64,000 nucleotides of DNA from the NCBI GenBank assembly GCA_030247855.1, contig JAPDRN010000040.1, positions 186,001 to 250,000 on the forward strand. Direction: 5' to 3'. The position numbers and the translations under genes are program-made. Below are positions 45,846-56,200 of the stretch, piece after piece. The notes under the pieces are model-generated. The model did no database searches and had not been told where the DNA came from. It saw only the letters and a program-made list of their open reading frames with translations. Numbering within the stretch: the first letter of the stretch is position 1; each line of letters begins with the position of its first letter. Source of the DNA: Knufia peltigerae (lineage: Eukaryota > Ascomycota > Eurotiomycetes > Chaetothyriales > Trichomeriaceae).

Positions 45846-47414
45846 TCAACTCAAGTCGTAGAATCTAGTCAAGTCCGCAGTGAGCGCATCTTGCATCTAG
45901 AAAACAGTTAGCCTGGATCTCATCTGAGATAAAGTCGGTTTGAGGCTACATGAAAGAGGTTAGCGGCCTCAGCTGGCTCTTTCGAGGCGAAGCTAATGTA
46001 TTGCAGAATCGGATCTTTCTCTAGAGCCGTCGACCCATCTTGAATCACACGTTTCAAGTTACTTGACGACATTGGGTCGATGAGATTGTGGTATATTTCG
46101 CGCCTCTTCTCGTCATAAATGTCGAGAATCTTGAGGCCAGCCTTACCTTCATGAATGCCTTGTAGGCAGTCTACAAGGCTTCCAACGTCAGCGATCCCTC
46201 CAGTCAGGCCGAGGCCGCCCCTATTAATATTCAGATTAGGAATCTTTTATGTATGAGGGTCAAGAACAGGCGAACTTGCATTGGGTTGCATAGATGAGCC
46301 GCGTCGCCAGCAAGCAGTACTCTGCCCACTCGCATCCTTTCTACGCATCTTTGATGCATTACGAAAGGACTCCATCTCGACAATTCGTATTCCCCTGGTT
46401 TTGGGTTGCCGGGAAGGATGGTCTCAAATTTCGCAGCCAGCCTTCGCCGCAGTTCGGCTTCATTCATTCCAGCCGGCTCACCATAAGCAACTCGCCACAG
46501 GCCCTTTTTATCTAGTCTGCAGGCCAAGGCCCAATGGTCAGGATGAATAATCCACTGCACGTCTGACCATCCATGCTTTTCGAAGCCATCGTACCGGATC
46601 TAGCTTGTTTGTTAGTACTGCGCAGAGTTTATGGGCATAGATGAACAAACATTCGTTGCTACGAGCTGAATATCCCACGTATGGCCAGGAAAGGAATCAT
46701 TGAAGAGTGCTTTTCTGACCGAACTTCGAGCACCATCACAACCAACGGCAAAGTCGGCATGGAACGATTTCATATCACCATTGGATTCGGCTTGAATAGT
46801 CACCTTCGACTCATCTTGATTCAAGCTGATGAATTTATGGCCCCAGTGAATGTTCACATTGTTTAGGACCTTCGCCTCGTCATTCAGTATCCCAGCTAGA
46901 AGGTGGACAGGTAGGATGACGGTTCGATCAGTGGCGCTAGGGTCGTTCGGTCCTTCTATGCCAGTGATCTGTCCAACACATTTAATTAGTGTTGAACTTG
47001 ATAGAATAGGTTGAAAATATGGCTTCAGCTTCACTGGAATGCTAAAAACATAACATGTCCGGACGATCACCAAGATGGGTGATAGAGCAACTCACATAGC
47101 TCCCTCCAAGCTGTCTCCAGCACATTCCATTGGCTTGCATCCCAGCCGCGAGAACTTTGTCGATAACACCGGCACGTCTGAGGACGCTGGAGTTCAAGTC
47201 TCAGAACAATACATTCACTTTTAACCAGCAGCAAATAGTAAACAAACCTGACTGCTGGAGGTCCATAAGCAGCTCCTCTCGGGCGCGCATCGATCTCCAA
47301 TGCGGCCTCCAGGACATCGACCTCGACTCCGCACCTCCCGAGCATCAAAGCAGTTAACAAGCCCACAGGACCCGCGCCAACGATTACAACTCTCGTCAAT
47401 GCTTTTCTCGCCAT
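45846..47414 (-). CDS. FAD-dependent aromatic monooxygenase 2
   Basis: Six exons (47414-47248, 47186-47096, 46968-46651, 46599-46280, 46220-45950, 45896-45846) give 405 residues. The dinucleotide fold VVIVGAGPVG has G13, G15 and G18. The DG motif is VGCDGARSS. The GD motif VLLAGDAAHLCNPM, ending at residue 299, spans the fourth intron and continues as GGLGLTGG. That intron begins with GC (GCAAGT), a non-canonical GC-AG intron; using a nearby GT instead breaks the conserved GGLGL. A last intron (45949-45897, CTAAC branch) gives the ending MQDALTADL; without it the frame stops at 45926 or nearby. Group A flavin hydroxylases of this type hydroxylate aromatic rings with NAD(P)H. It is divergent from the Zn2Cys6 regulator 2. 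Confidence 0.9.
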
Positions 47415-48005
47415 TGTTGTTACTGTGTCAGAGCGCGATCTGTAGATTCAAGAAGGAATTGTTAGCAAGTAAAAGCTCAAAACATTAGCTGCATATGTAG
47501 GCAACTGAATCAGTCCCTGACGCTGCCTAGCTATTGCTCCGCAGGCCGGGATAACGGGTTTGCTAGAGTGTGTGATGGCGCCGCGTAAAAGTCCAACGCT
47601 CTGCCCCATCTCGTGATTGCCCGAGCCTACCTACGTTCAACTTCATCTGTATCTGATCTAGCCTCGATTGCGTTAACATTTTTCATCACACGAAACGTAC
47701 GAGTGCTAAAAATCGAGCAATGCGGTCCGGCGATTTCGGGGTTTTCGGCACACCGAAACCCTAATTAGCTAGCCGGATTTCTTAGGGTTGCTCGTACTCG
47801 GAAAGTGAAACCCTGGGTGGGATGCGGAGGATGGAGATCGATCACGAGCTGATGCCAAGAGCGGGATATCTGTGGGAGCCCCGAGCTCTCCGCAGACCAC
47901 ACTTCTCATGATCTCTCTTGGACCATCAGGTCCCGTTATTGAGCGCAGAGAACACAGACAACTACGTAGCAAGGTTGACATCGACTTTTTCCCCCGTATA
48001 ACGAT
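47415..48005. promoter_or_regulatory. Shared divergent promoter, flavin monooxygenase 2 / regulator 2
   Basis: 590 bases between head-to-head starts. It holds a CGG-rich block at about 47725-47775 with an inverted CGG-N4-CCG element (listed separately). Confidence 0.5.
47742..47760. promoter_or_regulatory. Inverted repeat with CGG-N4-CCG core
   Basis: TTTTCGG-CACA-CCGAAA: the triplets CGG (47746-47748) and CCG (47753-47755) face each other across four bases, and the arms extend by three A/T pairs. Zn2Cys6 homodimers recognise such everted or inverted triplets. Further CGG triplets lie just to the left. It may be the autoregulatory and target site of the adjacent regulator (inference). Confidence 0.45.
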
Positions 48006-50849
48006 ATGGACCTTTCAGCTGCTCCGAGTATAAGTCCCCCGGTCTACAAAGCCAAATATTCCCGAGCTTGCACATTCTGCAGGAAAAAGAAAGTAAGGTG
48101 TAAGCATTACTTCGCCACTGGAATTCTTACATATCTGAAGCTGCACAGGTGAAGGAGGTTATCCGTGCAAACAATGCGCCGATCATGATGAAATATGTGC
48201 ATTTACCGGGCGCCGACGGTTTGTGCGGAAACCACGGGCCGCCTATGAAACAGTCTCTGCACGTCTCGGTCGACTAGAGGGGTTGATCAATTTGACATCT
48301 GCACCACGCGAGGACTCTCACGCTGGTCAGGCTCCTAGCAGGGACAGAGATGAAGCTCTACTTTTCCAGGATGATTCTCCTTCAACACAGGCCCAGGTTT
48401 CCTCAGAGAACGACGTGTCTGTGCTCGCGAACCCGGGAAGCGAGAAGGCATCCGCGCCCTTTTCACAATTGCCACAGCCTCATATTTCTTTGCAACGATA
48501 CGAGCGCCAGATGAATGCTTTCGCATCACCAAATTTCCAGAACGACCACTGGTATGTTGGACGAGATGTGAATGACACCCATTCCTCCGGCTTCGAGCCC
48601 TCTCTATCTGATGCTATGCCGGCAACAATGACGACCGTGAATGCAAAGGTCCCTAGCACCATCGAAACTCAGACAGACTTAGCCGCCCCATTTCCAGAGG
48701 AACCGGGCTCACAAGAAACTTCCAGCCTTATTGCAGACGAGATGGTGAGTTCTTACTAAATGATTATGAGGTACTTTCACTAACACCAACTCGAGTCCAA
48801 CTGGGAATATAATGGTACGTCATCATGACCGCTTCAAGTTGACTATTCGATCAAGGCATTAATAGCTTGCTCAAGGGCCAAGATGTATCATGTCTATCTG
48901 CTCGCAGCCTGCCATCAGTTGGGTGGAGAGCAAGGTCAAAATGCAAGGGGTCAGGGCGTCTATTCTTCGATTCACAGAAGACATCACACGAAGGATGAAA
49001 GTAGGACCGGAAAGCTTCCTGCAGTCAAGAACCCGGGCGCCTGAGCCAACGAAAGACATCGCTTGGCTGTATACCGATGGTGAGTGCTGACATAAAGACT
49101 CTCATAAGCATAGATGCGCTAACTTGACCCTTTGACAGTATTTTTTGACAAGTGCTTTGAAGCTGACATCGGTATTGTCGACAGCAACTGGTTCAGAAGC
49201 AGATTGACCGAACATCTCTTGAACAACACGCGAGACTTGGAGGATCCTTCATGGTATGCACTCCGCTATACAGTGTTTGCATTTGGATGTCGAGTCTCCC
49301 TTGGCAAATCACAGTCTTTCTCGAGGGCGGTAGAGGCCTCCGTAGCCTTATTCGAGAATGCTTTGTCTGTTCAGCCAGACATATTACAATGTCGCTCTTC
49401 GATAATCAGTGTAAGGGCCTTATTATTGATGGTAACTTACTCTGGAGGCCCAGGTCAGATTACGAGATATCTAACCCATGGTCAGGCGTGCTTTAGTGAA
49501 GGGATTGGCGCCCCTCACCTTGAATACATGTTGGCATCGAATGCGGTGAGATTAGCGATATCAAAAGGTCTTCATCGCCAGCCTTCATCTACTTGGAATT
49601 GGCCACAGCAAGAGATACGCAAACGGAGCAAGCTGTTCTGGACTCTCTATGCACTTGACAGACAGATCGCCTCTCGATCTGGACGTCCACCAGTAAAGTT
49701 CCAGTATTTTAAAAGTGTGGATGGCTCGCTCATGCTGACTATGATTACAGGCCATTGACGACGACGAAATCAGCTGCGATGTGCCCAACACGTTATTACT
49801 TAACGACGTTGGAAGTGACACACTTTTCACAATATGCATCAAGCTCAGTCAAATTCAATCTCGTGCATATAAACGTCTTTCCAGTGCTCGAGCCCTTCGC
49901 CAATCTACCGAAGACCTAATCAAAGCAGTGGCTGAGCTGCATGAAGAGGTTGTCTTGTTTAAGCAATCCATCAACCATATCATCTCACTTGACGAACAAT
50001 TAGATGAGATGTCGATGCCACGGACCATGACCATGTTCTCACTAATCATGATTTACTTTCTATACTATAGTGTTTTGTTTGACATTCACAGCCCGTTGGT
50101 GCTTCCCTGGTTCGACTTTGCCAGATCAAAACGGCCCGATGCTTTCCATTCTCAGGTCCAGGATTCGTGTGCCATTGTCTCCAGAACAGCGCGGGCGGCT
50201 ATACTGGCCTGCAGATTTGTTCAGCTTGGCGCAAACACTCCAGTCCTGTAAGCTTCTCGCTCGCCCCCATGAACTTGCAGGACCGCGTTACTGAACGACT
50301 TGGAACAGATTCGCCATGTATATACCCCATCGAGCGCTTATACTGCTCTTCACGCATATTTTGAATAACCCAGCTGCTGAAACAGCTCAGTCAGATCTTG
50401 TTTTGATGGAAATTGCCTCTGGCTTCAACTCCCGACTTGAATTTGCTACAGAAGGCTCTTTTTCGTTTCCATTCGCTAAAGAATGGGTAATGTTCGCGTC
50501 TGCAGCCGTGAGTCGAGCAAGATCGGCAAGGGTTGTACATCCCCAAGCCATCGAGCCGAAGACTTCAGGAGTCCTAGGAACAGACATCGATACTGACACA
50601 AATAATTCTGCCTTGAATGAAGAGGAGTGTCTCCAAGAAGTAAGTCTACTCTTTATCTACCCCATTTTCCTCGTTTAGCTGTTTTGGGTTAAGAATTTCA
50701 GCTGTCCAGCTCCATTACCTTTGCTAACGACGTCTTTGCAGTTGTTCGACCCGGAATTTGAGGTCGATATGGAATTATGGAGTACTCTGGTGCCCGTGAC
50801 CACCTCAGAGCCCTTTAATCTGAGCCCCTTCACCAGCTTGACTCAATAA
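48006..50849 (+). CDS. Zn2Cys6 transcription factor 2 with Fungal_trans domain
   Basis: Eight exons (48006-48099, 48149-48744, 48796-48814, 48876-49079, 49139-49692, 49751-50247, 50309-50639, 50742-50849) give 800 residues. The zinc cluster is C22, C25, C32, C38, C41, C48; intron 1 splits the codon for C32. A Ser/Thr-rich linker follows. The 19-nt exon 3 encodes SNWEYNG (with its last codon split), which aligns with the start of the middle homology region, and GPRCIMSI follows in exon 4. The Fungal_trans region runs from about 260 to 560 (for example WWYALRYTVFAFG-like and ALDRQIASRSGRPP). It is divergent from a cluster oxygenase. Likely role: pathway activator. Confidence 0.9.
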
Positions 50850-51722
50850 GTGCAGAAGGAGCTTGCCTTCATGGCACTCCCCCTCGGATACTGTTGGATC
50901 TGGTGTGGAGTGATAATTAGTTCTTATGCATCGAGGCACCGCGAAAGAAGTCCCAGTGGCTTGGAGGACGCCATGCGGTAGTTGTAACGAGTGTCTCAAG
51001 ATAAGATTGATGCAGCGAATATTCCTTGTTATGGCCTCAAACCCTCCATTCCACGTACCAGTTCTCATATAAGTCACACATATAGTATTAAAGGCTCACA
51101 GTGGCTGGTATTCGATTGGAGGGTAGCAATATTGCCAAAGGAATCAGGAACTCAGGCCAAAAGACGACTACCAAAACTGAGGAAAAGGTTACGCCACCAC
51201 TTTGACACACACTTGTCGTGTTCGTCGTCGGTATATTCAGGGCCTCCTCTCAGACCAAACCTCAAACTTTACGAACAGTCACGTGTTAGCAGTCAGAAAC
51301 TACAATCAAGTTCTGAGGCACTAATATTCGCAAGGGGCACCCCATGACCCCACGATCAATGGGTAAGATATTCGAATTCTGTCCAATAGCAAAGCAAGCT
51401 TCGTTTGGATCCTATCTTGGCTGTACTAATAGCGGTCGGTTTGACTGGATGCTAAACGACAGGAGATTACGTAGTTAGCTGTGTTTTACAGGTACCTTGT
51501 TCCGTCTTGCCGCGTTCATCTTTAGTCAGTGGAGAAAGGCACTCTCCGCTACCTATATGACTTGCTCAACCAGGAAATTTTGGTTGCTATGAGGCATTTA
51601 TTCTGTTAGTCGCTCAACGCAACTTGTACCTCGGCTCCCTCTTGAAGTCATGTTAACAATAACTATAGTAATGGCAGTTGGCAAGACACTGTATCTCAAA
51701 TATATTAGCTCTGGCAAAGACA
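50850..51722. promoter_or_regulatory. Intergenic region before the acyltransferase-3-like gene
   Basis: About 870 bases, same-strand spacing. CGG triplets are present (near 51225 and 51435) but no clear pair of the spacing seen in other promoters. No gene is supported. Confidence 0.45.
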
Positions 51723-53237
51723 ATGGCTGCAAACCAACGGAGTAGTAGTCCATTGAAGTTTGACAAGAACAGCAGTGTATTTGGACACAATTCTACAAGC
51801 AAGGATACAGCTTTTGTGGGAGAAGAAGGAGCTCTAACTCGCATGAATACCACAGCATATTACCATCGTACAATCGAGCAGCGAGAAGCGAAGACATTCC
51901 AGCACACCACCCATGACAGTGATCTGTATCCTCGACAATCGTATCGAAAGAGCTATGAGAACTTGCACGTGTTTCTGATTTCTCTTCTTGTCTTTGTGGA
52001 AGCGAACTCTACCGCACTCGAAAGGGCAAACAGTCATACGAGTGATGACGCCGAGGTTGCTGTCGGTATCAGTGGTGACAATTATGCCGATGATGAAGGA
52101 CAAGATCAGCCAACCCGGCTCCGACTGCGCCTTCTTCTATTCATGGCTGTTAGCCAATCTTTTCTCATGCCGCTACTGTTTTTTCTCTACGGCCGATTCG
52201 ACCAGCAAGGAGCTTCGCAACTGGGGACCCTTCACCGTCAGCAGCAAGTACGTTCCCGATTACGACTTTTGTGTCGAAGACTTCTTCCTGCCATAATCTG
52301 CCAGCTCTTACTTCAGTGGCTGCAAGTTGTTGGCAGAGGATCATCGAGTCACGGTGCACCAGTTTACCAACCGCCGATAGCTTGCAGTCCGATAGTCTTG
52401 TTCCCACTGCTTCTCTCAGCGTTTGAACTCACAGTCTCAACTGTTGTTGAAATGCTCGGTCCGGCAAGAGCGGCTGTTTTCCTTGAACAGTTGCAGAGCG
52501 AGCAAGGACGAGTCGTCCATGTGTACTGGATGGTACTGGTCCAGATGGACATTGCCGTTGGCGCATTATTCCCGGTAAACATTCTCTCGGTGTCACCATT
52601 TCGATTGACAGACATTCCACAATACTTTCTCGCCTATATCTGGGGTCAACTCTCCCATGTGACCGGGAAAGTTCACATTCTAGCTGTCGTTCCGCCCATT
52701 ACTATGCCAGCTGTCTGTCTAGCACTTTCAGTCTTCTTCAGCAACGTCGCCCTCCTAGATCTTCTTGTGATGGCCATTCCTGGACTTTCAAAGCACGCTG
52801 TGTTGACTTCAAGTATTTGCACCGCATTTACTAGATTGGGAGGCGGATTCAGTCAATATGCCATCATGTACAGGTTTTGGAAGCAACTCAGCTTCGCTAG
52901 TATTGGCCCTGCGTTTTTAGAAACTTTTGGTCAGACTGCCAATCAAGATTGCTGGGTCACTATTCCTGGCATTGGAAGAAGACAGCTGAAGCGATACGCA
53001 TTCATCACCTTGCTGGTATACCTTCCGGTTATCAGAGTTCTTCAGATTGGTGTCGACACGATGTACGGAAAAGTTGCAGAGACAACTGGAGTATTTCAAA
53101 TCCCTGGGTTTCGAGAAGGCCTGATTGTCTCTGGTGTCTTGTATGCATGCCGAGGTATTTTTGCTACTCTCACCACGTGGACAGTAAGTTTCTTGGTTGT
53201 GGAGTACATACCATTCGCAAGGAGGGTTCTCTTGTGA
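51723..53237 (+). CDS. Acyltransferase-3-like integral membrane protein, divergent N-terminal half
   Basis: A single-exon 504-residue protein with about ten hydrophobic segments. Family resemblance to acyltransferase 3 (PF01757, OafA/NodX-like) rests on SYENLHVFLISLLVF, then VSQSFLMPLLFFLYGRF, the segment FRLTDIPQYFLAYIWGQL, and the ending EYIPFARRVLL. In family members the first helix carries a catalytic His pair (HH) before an AYGG-like loop; here VEANST stands in its place, so it may be inactive, misread, or a different subfamily. A frame shift around 52190-52290 is possible because another frame is also open there. If active it would transfer an acyl group to a small molecule at a membrane. 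It is the last gene of the cluster region. Confidence 0.55.
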   Translation: MAANQRSSSPLKFDKNSSVFGHNSTSKDTAFVGEEGALTRMNTTAYYHRTIEQREAKTFQHTTHDSDLYPRQSYRKSYENLHVFLISLLVFVEANSTALERANSHTSDDAEVAVGISGDNYADDEGQDQPTRLRLRLLLFMAVSQSFLMPLLFFLYGRFDQQGASQLGTLHRQQQVRSRLRLLCRRLLPAIICQLLLQWLQVVGRGSSSHGAPVYQPPIACSPIVLFPLLLSAFELTVSTVVEMLGPARAAVFLEQLQSEQGRVVHVYWMVLVQMDIAVGALFPVNILSVSPFRLTDIPQYFLAYIWGQLSHVTGKVHILAVVPPITMPAVCLALSVFFSNVALLDLLVMAIPGLSKHAVLTSSICTAFTRLGGGFSQYAIMYRFWKQLSFASIGPAFLETFGQTANQDCWVTIPGIGRRQLKRYAFITLLVYLPVIRVLQIGVDTMYGKVAETTGVFQIPGFREGLIVSGVLYACRGIFATLTTWTVSFLVVEYIPFARRVLL

Positions 53238-56200
53238 GAGTTTTGTAACTATTGTTTCCCCATTTGTTGTGTTCAAACAGTGCTCCGAAGAGGTGATTCC
53301 TGCGCCAATACCAAATAATAGCATCACGGCATTGTCAACAGCCAGTTAAAAAGGTTGGCGATGATATTACCATGGCCTAAATAGTATATTCATTTAATCT
53401 GAATCCGTGTCCGTACTTGCATCTGCTAATATACTGACTTCTGGCCAGCTCATCCGCTATATGCTTCCCAGCTCATACCGATAATACCAAAAGCTGTAAA
53501 GAGTTTTCCCTTCAGGGTCTAGTGAGGATAAAAACCTGGTAACTTCGTGATTTGAGTTTATATATCAACCTTGCGTGGTTCATCCCGGCCTCAATTGACA
53601 TTAATTCGTTTACACGATGCTTGTTACATGCACGCGAGCACTCTGTATTCTCTTGTGTGACACAAAAGTGCCACAGATCATCAAATTACAGAAAGAATTG
53701 CCTGCTAAATCGTCCTCAGAATAAAACAGGTTCTACGAATATGGGGGGTAAAGATCTGATCCATCGACAAGGAAGGTATTCAAGGCTAGTGCCATCAGAT
53801 CGGCCTCAGCTAGGTGTAGCGAGAATATGGGGACAGACACGTCGTGGTAATGATTCAGGTTATTCCCTGCCCAGAAATCATGTTGCCAGCTGACTTGTTT
53901 TGGAACTATTGGAGAGTTAATAATGCTGAGTCAACGTGGACGGCGGGTTTTGGGAGGCGTCGGTAATATTCCTGAATCTCGTATTACGTCCTAGTTGTGG
54001 GACGCCTACATCATAGTCATCAAGATTTTGCAGCAGGTCCGCCAGCATCGTCACAAGCAACTGCCGCTGGATCAGCCCCAACCAAGCGTCCAAAGAGTGG
54101 CTGACGGTAGGTCTGGTCGTAGCAAGGGTTATTCTCTTTGTATGATCTTCGAAAGCGATACCGCGCTTGCTACAGATTGCAGGGAGTGCGGGACGACGTC
54201 AATACGCCATCCTACATTAGATGCAAGCTTGAGGGAACAAATTACGGTCGCATCGAATGTGAGGAATGACAGCAAGTAGAGCTTGTAGTATTGCACATCA
54301 GATGTGTGAAATACAGGCGCCTGTGAGTCCCAAATTGCGAGACAGACCCCCAAGCACGTTCTCGATTCTTCACAGTCTGGAGGATGTATGGCCGCTGGAG
54401 GCTGCACAGTTCGCGTTGTGCAGGAAGATACGGGCACTCGGCATTCCATGATCGAACGGGGTTGTCTAATTGGTGCGTAGCGGGCAGTTTCCTCTGGAAA
54501 TGTGTGCCAAATTGACGTAGATCTTCCAGTTTGTCTTGGTCCTAGGCCCTGAGATATCGGCCTGCGGCATGTAGTGAGAGAATTTTAGGTATTCGAATGA
54601 CAAGGCGGTGCTCTAGGAGTCTGGCAGTCAGAGCTGTTGTGATGCAACACTGTAGGGTCGGCAGGCGGTCAAATCGCCTTCTCAGTCAACCAGGGAGCGA
54701 GACTCTTCAATCGCGGAGGTTTACGCTCATCGGCCTGTCGAGGACTGTAAACATGTGTCTGGATCTGCGTCGTTAGTCACCGACAGGATGGAATTAACAC
54801 ATTGGCAACGAACTTCTCTCCAATTGAAACATTCGCCTAGACACGCTGGCGTAGTGGTGTATTTCAGAGATTCTCGATGATGTCACGGACAGTTTAGTCT
54901 GAGACGCCTGACTCGGGCTCTCGGTATATTTCATGTGCAGCTCTACTCTAATCAAAAGAGATGAGAGAGGTACGAGAGAAGAGACTAGTAAGCGCACTCA
55001 CCTTATTGCCTGACCCAGGCTGTGCCACGCCGCTGTAACACTTCCGGTTTTTTTCAGCCACGGTGCCAGTAGGAGCTCCTACTGCACACTGATCAAAGTA
55101 GCTTCCTCTCTCGACCGATTGCGGAGATAACCTCGAGATTACATTCGCTACGCACAGATAGGCCGGAATGGATGGGTAGACATGTACGAGTGGTATCTCG
55201 AACCACTGTTGTAGCTGTTCTGATGCAGCATTCCTTTGTCGATCGTGAGATTTGTGGAGGTAAGGTTCCCGGTCCCGATCGGTCGTGATGACGGCTGTCT
55301 GAGAATGGACCTTCGCCCCCCGTATTGTTCAAGCGTCAGCACTCGGCGGTATCAGTGAATCTCTCTCATGTTGAGTGTCTCATCCTCATCACTGCACGCG
55401 TTTTTTGAGGAAAATGCATTTCACACGTCAATCCTGGCTCATGCGGCAGGGTGCTGAAATTCCGCTTGCCCATCCAAGTGGGAAATCCAGCAAGCGACTC
55501 CGTTTACGCATCGACCTAAGCAGTCGGGTAATTTCCTCTCCCAGCGAAGTCTCGTGACCACCTACCAATTGATATTGATCTTGCCGAGGCTATGGCTTAA
55601 TTATGCCTCCTTCGAAGGTGGCTTTTAGGTTACAGGACTGTACCCGCAAGAAGGAACTGGGAAACTTAAACTCTAAGAAGATACTTGTCATCTACTATCT
55701 TTAGTGACTTTTCACGAGGTCAATAGTACCTCAAACGGTTTGAGTAGAGTACGATCATCTTCATACGCAGCCTGAACCGCACTTGTCTTCCACCTGAACT
55801 CTCAATGCAGCCACCAAAGTAGTGGGGGACTCTGCTTCCCACTAACGTGGGTTGTATCCGAACCGTAGTCGGTCATCATTTGCTACGTAGCTTTGATCTT
55901 TGACTCCAGCAAAGTGTTGTCAACTTAAATCTTCTTCGATCTGCATTTGCGGCATACCATGAGGGATTTTCTACATAATGAGCTCACACTATCTAAAGGG
56001 CCTTCTCCATAAGTACTTCACGCTACTTAACCACGCTAACCCCACAAATAACTGAAAGGCGCCTACTTAAGTTTGTCCCAACCACGCAAAAGAATGGAGT
56101 GGTTATTCAGTCTATAAAATGCGCCTGCAGACCTATAAGTTCTATGAGTGAATATATATTTTCATTCTAGTTTTTCACGATCGGTTTGCATCCCACTTTA

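Noticed and set aside
45900..45949. Earlier stop for flavin monooxygenase 2 without the last intron
   Set aside because: Possible, but the CTAAC...TTCTAG acceptor and the in-frame MQDALTADL ending make the spliced form more likely. The donor (GTAGCC) is weak, so this is not certain.
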